A stretch of DNA of 9,056 bases, taken from assembly GCA_964567785.1 (NCBI GenBank), contig CAZMOK010000092.1, forward strand, positions 1-9,056. The letters are read 5' to 3'. Shown here piece after piece: positions 5,740 to 9,056 of this stretch. A program made the position numbers and the translations under genes. The notes under the pieces are model-generated. The model was not told where the DNA came from. It saw nothing but the letters and a program-made list of their open reading frames with translations, and ran no database searches. The stretch is from CAZMOK01 sp964567785. GTDB taxonomy: Bacteria > Bacteroidota > Bacteroidia > Bacteroidales > JAGOPY01. Each line of letters opens with the position of its first letter. Position 1 is the first letter of the stretch.

Positions 5740-7459
5740 GCTCGAAACCGTTGTCGATCAGGTTCTTGTAACCTGGGTTGCGCTCCTTGAACGACAGCAA
5801 CTGGCCTTTGATGATATCGGAAAGGCCGCTGTTCAGCTTCTGTTCCTCAACCAGCTCCAGTATTTCCATTTTCAGCAACCACTCGTCGGGGTGAGCTTCG
5901 TTCACGGTTTTCCAGATGTCGTCCAGCTCGTCAAACCCTTTACCTTCTTCCCGTATCTTCCTCACTCTTTCGTAAAGCCTGTGGAGCTTTTTGGCTTCGT
6001 CGGTGTGCTGTATTTTGATGGTCTTTTCTTTGGGGACAGGGAACTTCAGCCCGAAACCGTTGGAGTCGGCCGGGCCGGAATAAGCAGATACGATGCTTTC
6101 GCCCACTGCCATGTCGTAAACGCCCCACGAAGGCTCGAACAATACCCTGTCGCGGTAAGTGACCTTGCAGTTGGTGAAGGTCATAAGAAGGATCTTTCCT
6201 TCTTTTCTTGTGATATTCTCGAGGTAGCCTGCTACAATCACGCCCGATTCAAACTCCAGGGTCACCTTTTCATGGGTTTCTATGCCTTCTTCAGCCAGGT
6301 CGCCACCGGTCATGTTCTCCAGGGGCTTCCCGACACCGTTCAGCAGTCCCGTCGGCGAGCCGAACCCGTCTTTATGGTGTTCCTTGCCGTGCCCCTCCAG
6401 CATCTTGCCGTTGAAACTGAGCATGGTGGGGCTGTCGGTCTTTACGTAAACCGGCCTGTTGCGGTGAATGATCACTTCGCTGAATGTGCCCGACACCTGC
6501 AGGCCTGAGCTGAAGACGGCAGTTGCCGTGTTGTTCGATTCAATGGCCTTCAGGATCCCGTCGACGCCCCCGGTCCTGAGCGCCATGGTACCGGCGTACT
6601 CGTTGAGCACATCGTTCAGGTATTTGAAGTCGGGGGTTACAAAGAGCTGGGGCTGCTGGGTGGTGATGTCGAAGGCATATTTTGCTGCTTCAACAGTGTA
6701 CGGGAGCTTTTTGACATCATCCTGCAGCGAAGAGTAGCTTTCGCCTATGGACGACAACAGACCTGCGCCGTAGATCTTCGGCTTTTTGAGGTCTCCTATC
6801 AGGCCGTATTCAACGGTCCACCAGTGCAGGTTCCTGATTTCCGACATTTCGGACGGCGGGCCCGATTCACTCTCTTTTTCCTCCAGCTCCTGCTCAGCCT
6901 TCCTGATCTCTTCGGCCGGGGTGTAGGGATTGGCTTTGAGTATGGACAGGTGCCTCACGGCCTCGTATATTTTATAATCCTTTGCCGATGAAAAGGCTTT
7001 GCACCCGATCTTACCGAATTCCCTAAGGTAATCGGCGTATACCGGGTCGGCAATGATGGGCGCGTGGCCGGCTGCCTCGTGGATGATGTCCGGTGCAGGG
7101 GTGTATTCGATCTGGTCGATCGGCCTGATATCAGCAGCGATAACCAGCACATTGTAGGCCTGGAACTCCATAAAGGCCGCCGGGGGTATGAACCCGTCGA
7201 CTGACACGGCTGCCCAGCCGATCTCCTTCAATATCCTGTTCATGCCGTACATGTGGGGTATGCTGTCGATGGAAATGCCCGTGGCCTCCAATCCCCCCAG
7301 GTAGGAGCCGTGGGCCACCCTGCTAAGGTAGCGGACGTTCTGCCGCATCACGTAACGCCAGACAGCATGGTCCTGTGTCGTGTACTCGTTGTACGGCTGG
7401 TCGATCACCAAATCCATCAGGTGTTTTGGCAATTTGTCAAGGACTTCGTTCATTTCCAT
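5726..7459 (-). CDS. phhA: Long-form aromatic amino acid hydroxylase (phenylalanine 4-monooxygenase)
   Basis: This 577-residue pterin-dependent Fe(II) hydroxylase most likely converts phenylalanine to tyrosine, feeding the homogentisate operon next to it. The catalytic domain occupies about 20-295. Iron ligands are His127 and His132 in PDIIHEAAGHAP and Glu217 in HWWTVEYGL; YGAGLLSSIGE at 230-240 matches the human active-site segment. There is no N-terminal ACT regulatory domain. His132 and Glu217 are 85 residues apart against 40 in human PAH, because of a charged insertion around 158-205. A further 280 residues follow the catalytic core, making it twice the length of Pseudomonas PhhA (about 260). 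Similar long forms are known from Bacillus and Bacteroidota, but the extension's function is unclear. The ATG at 7459 fits the upstream promoter box; an ATG at 7453 is an alternative. The 3' end overlaps the convergent flavin reductase gene. Specificity for Phe rather than Tyr or Trp is inferred from context. Confidence 0.93.
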   Translation of the reverse strand: MEMNEVLDKLPKHLMDLVIDQPYNEYTTQDHAVWRYVMRQNVRYLSRVAHGSYLGGLEATGISIDSIPHMYGMNRILKEIGWAAVSVDGFIPPAAFMEFQAYNVLVIAADIRPIDQIEYTPAPDIIHEAAGHAPIIADPVYADYLREFGKIGCKAFSSAKDYKIYEAVRHLSILKANPYTPAEEIRKAEQELEEKESESGPPSEMSEIRNLHWWTVEYGLIGDLKKPKIYGAGLLSSIGESYSSLQDDVKKLPYTVEAAKYAFDITTQQPQLFVTPDFKYLNDVLNEYAGTMALRTGGVDGILKAIESNNTATAVFSSGLQVSGTFSEVIIHRNRPVYVKTDSPTMLSFNGKMLEGHGKEHHKDGFGSPTGLLNGVGKPLENMTGGDLAEEGIETHEKVTLEFESGVIVAGYLENITRKEGKILLMTFTNCKVTYRDRVLFEPSWGVYDMAVGESIVSAYSGPADSNGFGLKFPVPKEKTIKIQHTDEAKKLHRLYERVRKIREEGKGFDELDDIWKTVNEAHPDEWLLKMEILELVEEQKLNSGLSDIIKGQLLSFKERNPGYKNLIDNGFELIYR

Positions 7460-7494
7460 GGCTGTCTCAATTTAGAATCGTTATAAATTAATGC

Positions 7495-7502
7495 CAAATA
7501 TA
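7495..7502 (-). promoter_or_regulatory. Bacteroidota-type -7 promoter box for phhA
   Basis: The minus strand reads TATATTTG, an exact match to TAnnTTTG, 35 nt upstream of the phhA ATG. A -33 TTTG at the usual spacing is not evident, so this rests on the -7 box and its placement. It implies that phhA has its own promoter separate from the hmgA operon. Confidence 0.5.
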
Positions 7503-7610
7503 GAAAAAATCAGTCATACCATGAATTTTATCGGGGCGGTAATAATGGAGGTATTTTGTAATTCTTTGCATGATTTACTTTTTAATTTGTCTGTTATTGA
7601 TCAGGAAACA

Positions 7611-7710
7611 NNNNNNNNNNNNNNNNNNNNNNNNNNNNNNNNNNNNNNNNNNNNNNNNNNNNNNNNNNNNNNNNNNNNNNNNNNNNNNNNNNNNNNNNNN
7701 NNNNNNNNNN
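7611..7710. other. Assembly gap of 100 N
   Basis: Exactly 100 undetermined bases. This round number is the usual placeholder for a gap of unknown length, so the true distance, and even the adjacency, of phhA and the glycosyltransferase gene are not established. No coding sequence is evident in the 151 bp between the phhA start and the gap or in the 142 bp between the gap and the open frame at 7853. Confidence 0.95.
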
Positions 7711-7761
7711 CTTGGCGGCAAAAATCCATTGCAACGATGGGATATGGGAGCATTAATTTTA

Positions 7762-7839
7762 GTCATCCGATGAAGTTGTATTAATCCTGTTACAATTCGA
7801 TTGATTCTATTTTTTTTGCTGAGGTATTCATCGGATGAC
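7762..7839. repeat. Pair of 13-bp inverted repeats
   Basis: GTCATCCGATGAA at 7762-7774 is the exact reverse complement of TTCATCGGATGAC at 7827-7839, with 52 nt between the arms. Each arm is itself an imperfect palindrome (TCAT, three bases, ATGA), so the pair could be two operator half-regions for a dimeric regulator, a long stem-loop, or the ends of a very small element. No target-site duplication is visible outside the arms. The right arm overlaps the ATG at 7835. Confidence 0.6.
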
Positions 7840-7852
7840 CCCGGATGCTTAA

Positions 7853-9056
7853 TTTCGCCCTATCAAAAGAAAGATCCATATCGCCCTGCCCCTGCTCAAT
7901 GAATCAGAATATGTCCCGTTCCTCCTCGATTCATTGAAACAACAGGATTTCACCGAATTTACGGTGACCGCCTGCGTAAACCAGCCCGACCACTGGTGGG
8001 ACGACCTTGAAAAGAAGCACATCTGCGAAGACAACGCCCTGACCATCGGGATACTGAATGAGATCAACGATTTTGATATTGAAGTGATCGACTGTAGCTC
8101 CCGGGGCAGGGGATGGGACAAAAAGAATTTCGGGGTGGGCTGGGCCAGGAAAACGGCCATGGACCAGGTTGCCGGCAAAGCAAACGATAACGACCTCATC
8201 CTTTGCCTCGATGGTGATACTGTGTTCAACAAAAACTACCTTGGATCTGTGGCAAAATCTTTTGAGAATAACCCTGGAATCGTGGCACTGGCCATACCCT
8301 ATTACCATAAATTAACAGGTAATACGGAGGAAGATAGGTCGATACTTCGATATGAAATCTACATGAGGCATTACCTCCTGAACCTTTTCAGGATAGAAAG
8401 CCCTTATTCATTCACGGCCATCGGCTCGGCTATGGCAGTGCCGGTATGGGCCTACAGGAAAGTGGGGGGGATTACCCCGTTTAAGAGCGGGGAGGATTTC
8501 TATTTCATGCAGAAAATGGCCAAGAACGGTCCGGTAGGCACCTGGAACCGGGAACCTGTATTCCCGGCCGCCAGGTTTTCCAACAGGGTCTTTTTTGGTA
8601 CCGGTCCGGCTATGATCAGGGGCAATGCCGGCGACTGGTCGGGGTACCCGGTCTATTCGCCTGAAAGCTTCGACAGGGTGGCACAGGCCTACAGTGAATT
8701 CCCTCATCTGTTTGAGAAAAATGTACCTACACCGATGGATGATTTTCTTTCCGGGAAATTCGGGGAAGAGGACATCTGGCAACCGCTGAGAAACAACTTC
8801 AAACAACGGGACCAGTTCGTTAAGGCCTGCATGAAGAAAATAGATGCACTGAGGGTCCTCCAGTTCCTGAAAGCAACCCATAAAGAAGGCAGGGATGAAC
8901 AGAACCTCCGGGATTATCTTGAGAAGAACCACCCGGAAGAGCTGAGGCTACAGGGAATTGACCTCACCGGATTCAGTTTTGCCGGAAGTTCCGTCGAAGA
9001 ATTGGATAAGATCCGTAACTTGCTGTACTCACTCGAAACGGAGCAAAGAAAAAGAA
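7853..9056 (+). CDS. Family 2 glycosyltransferase, 3' partial, start codon not resolved
   Basis: An open frame of 401 codons reaches the right edge without a stop. The protein begins with a typical GT-A first strand (KRKIHIALPLLNESEYVPF, read from codon 5) and contains GVGWARKTAMD (94-104), the nucleotide-sugar/metal DxD motif as LCLDGD (Asp120 and Asp122), and an acidic GEDFYF motif (213-218) at the expected catalytic-base distance. This fits a GT2 enzyme transferring sugar from a nucleotide donor; donor and acceptor are unknown and no membrane segment is obvious. The frame opens just after a TAA at 7850-7852 and has no ATG, GTG or TTG before the first conserved strand. The first in-frame TTG or GTG codons would delete that strand. 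An in-frame ATG at 7835 is cut off by the TAA after five codons, and an ATG at 7845 is out of frame by one base. The coordinate given is the frame opening, not a proven start. No functional tie to the aromatic cluster is seen. Confidence 0.8.

Noticed and set aside
5891..6508. A 205-codon plus-strand open frame opposite the phhA C-terminal region
   Set aside because: The minus strand there is a continuous part of PhhA with plausible beta structure. The plus frame shows no domain and no promoter or leader.
7491..7784. Open frames running across the N stretch
   Set aside because: They exist only because unknown bases contain no stop codons. Nothing coding is evident on either flank.
7801..7820. 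T-rich tract before the glycosyltransferase as a terminator or promoter
   Set aside because: It has no GC-rich stem before it, and TA followed by eight T and G does not fit TAnnTTTG spacing.
7849..8308. Minus-strand open frames of about 125 codons opposite the glycosyltransferase
   Set aside because: The plus strand encodes clear GT2 motifs (LCLDGD, GEDFYF) over the same bases, so these are shadows.
8461..8475. Seven-G homopolymer in the glycosyltransferase as a possible frameshift site
   Set aside because: The reading frame continues on both sides with family-like sequence (YRKVGGITPF then GEDFYF), so the base count is consistent.

Overview
The window looks like part of a draft genome or metagenome scaffold from a Bacteroidota bacterium. 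The evidence is: promoter-like TAnnTTTG boxes of the Bacteroidota type upstream of hmgA and phhA; A/T-rich leaders without Shine-Dalgarno sequences ahead of every gene whose start can be seen; short A/T-rich intergenic stretches against fairly GC-rich coding DNA; and the gene content itself, a long-form aromatic amino acid hydroxylase and a short (385-residue) homogentisate dioxygenase. This assignment is inference. A run of exactly 100 N at 7611-7710 is an assembly gap, so the two sides need not be true neighbours.

Layout. At 46-1140 (minus) is an Old Yellow Enzyme-type flavin oxidoreductase. Its 3' end and stop codon lie inside a tandem heptamer array at 22-77. A 121-bp divergent promoter region follows. 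Then comes a co-directional block on the plus strand: hmgA (1262-2419), hppD (2452-3549), fahA (3566-4846) and a flavin reductase-like gene (4858-5739), with gaps of 32, 16 and 11 nt, very likely one operon. The long-form phenylalanine hydroxylase gene phhA (5726-7459, minus) converges on it and overlaps the flavin reductase gene by 14 bp. After the gap, a family 2 glycosyltransferase gene (open frame from 7853) runs off the right edge. Its 5' end is problematic: no usable start codon is joined in frame to the conserved N-terminus.

Together, the genes from 1262 to 7459 are most of the phenylalanine/tyrosine catabolic route via homogentisate. PhhA makes tyrosine from phenylalanine, HPPD turns 4-hydroxyphenylpyruvate into homogentisate, HmgA opens the ring to maleylacetoacetate, and FahA hydrolyses fumarylacetoacetate to fumarate and acetoacetate. 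Tyrosine aminotransferase, a pterin recycling enzyme (PhhB) and maleylacetoacetate isomerase (MaiA) are not in the window. A flavin reductase-like protein of unknown role is the last gene of the operon.

Most of the window is a recognisable pathway. The points most worth a second look are the large C-terminal extension of PhhA, which appears to contain an internally duplicated module; the insertion between its iron-ligand motifs; the pathway-linked flavin reductase-like protein; the heptamer array that ends the OYE gene; and the inverted-repeat pair beside the broken glycosyltransferase start.
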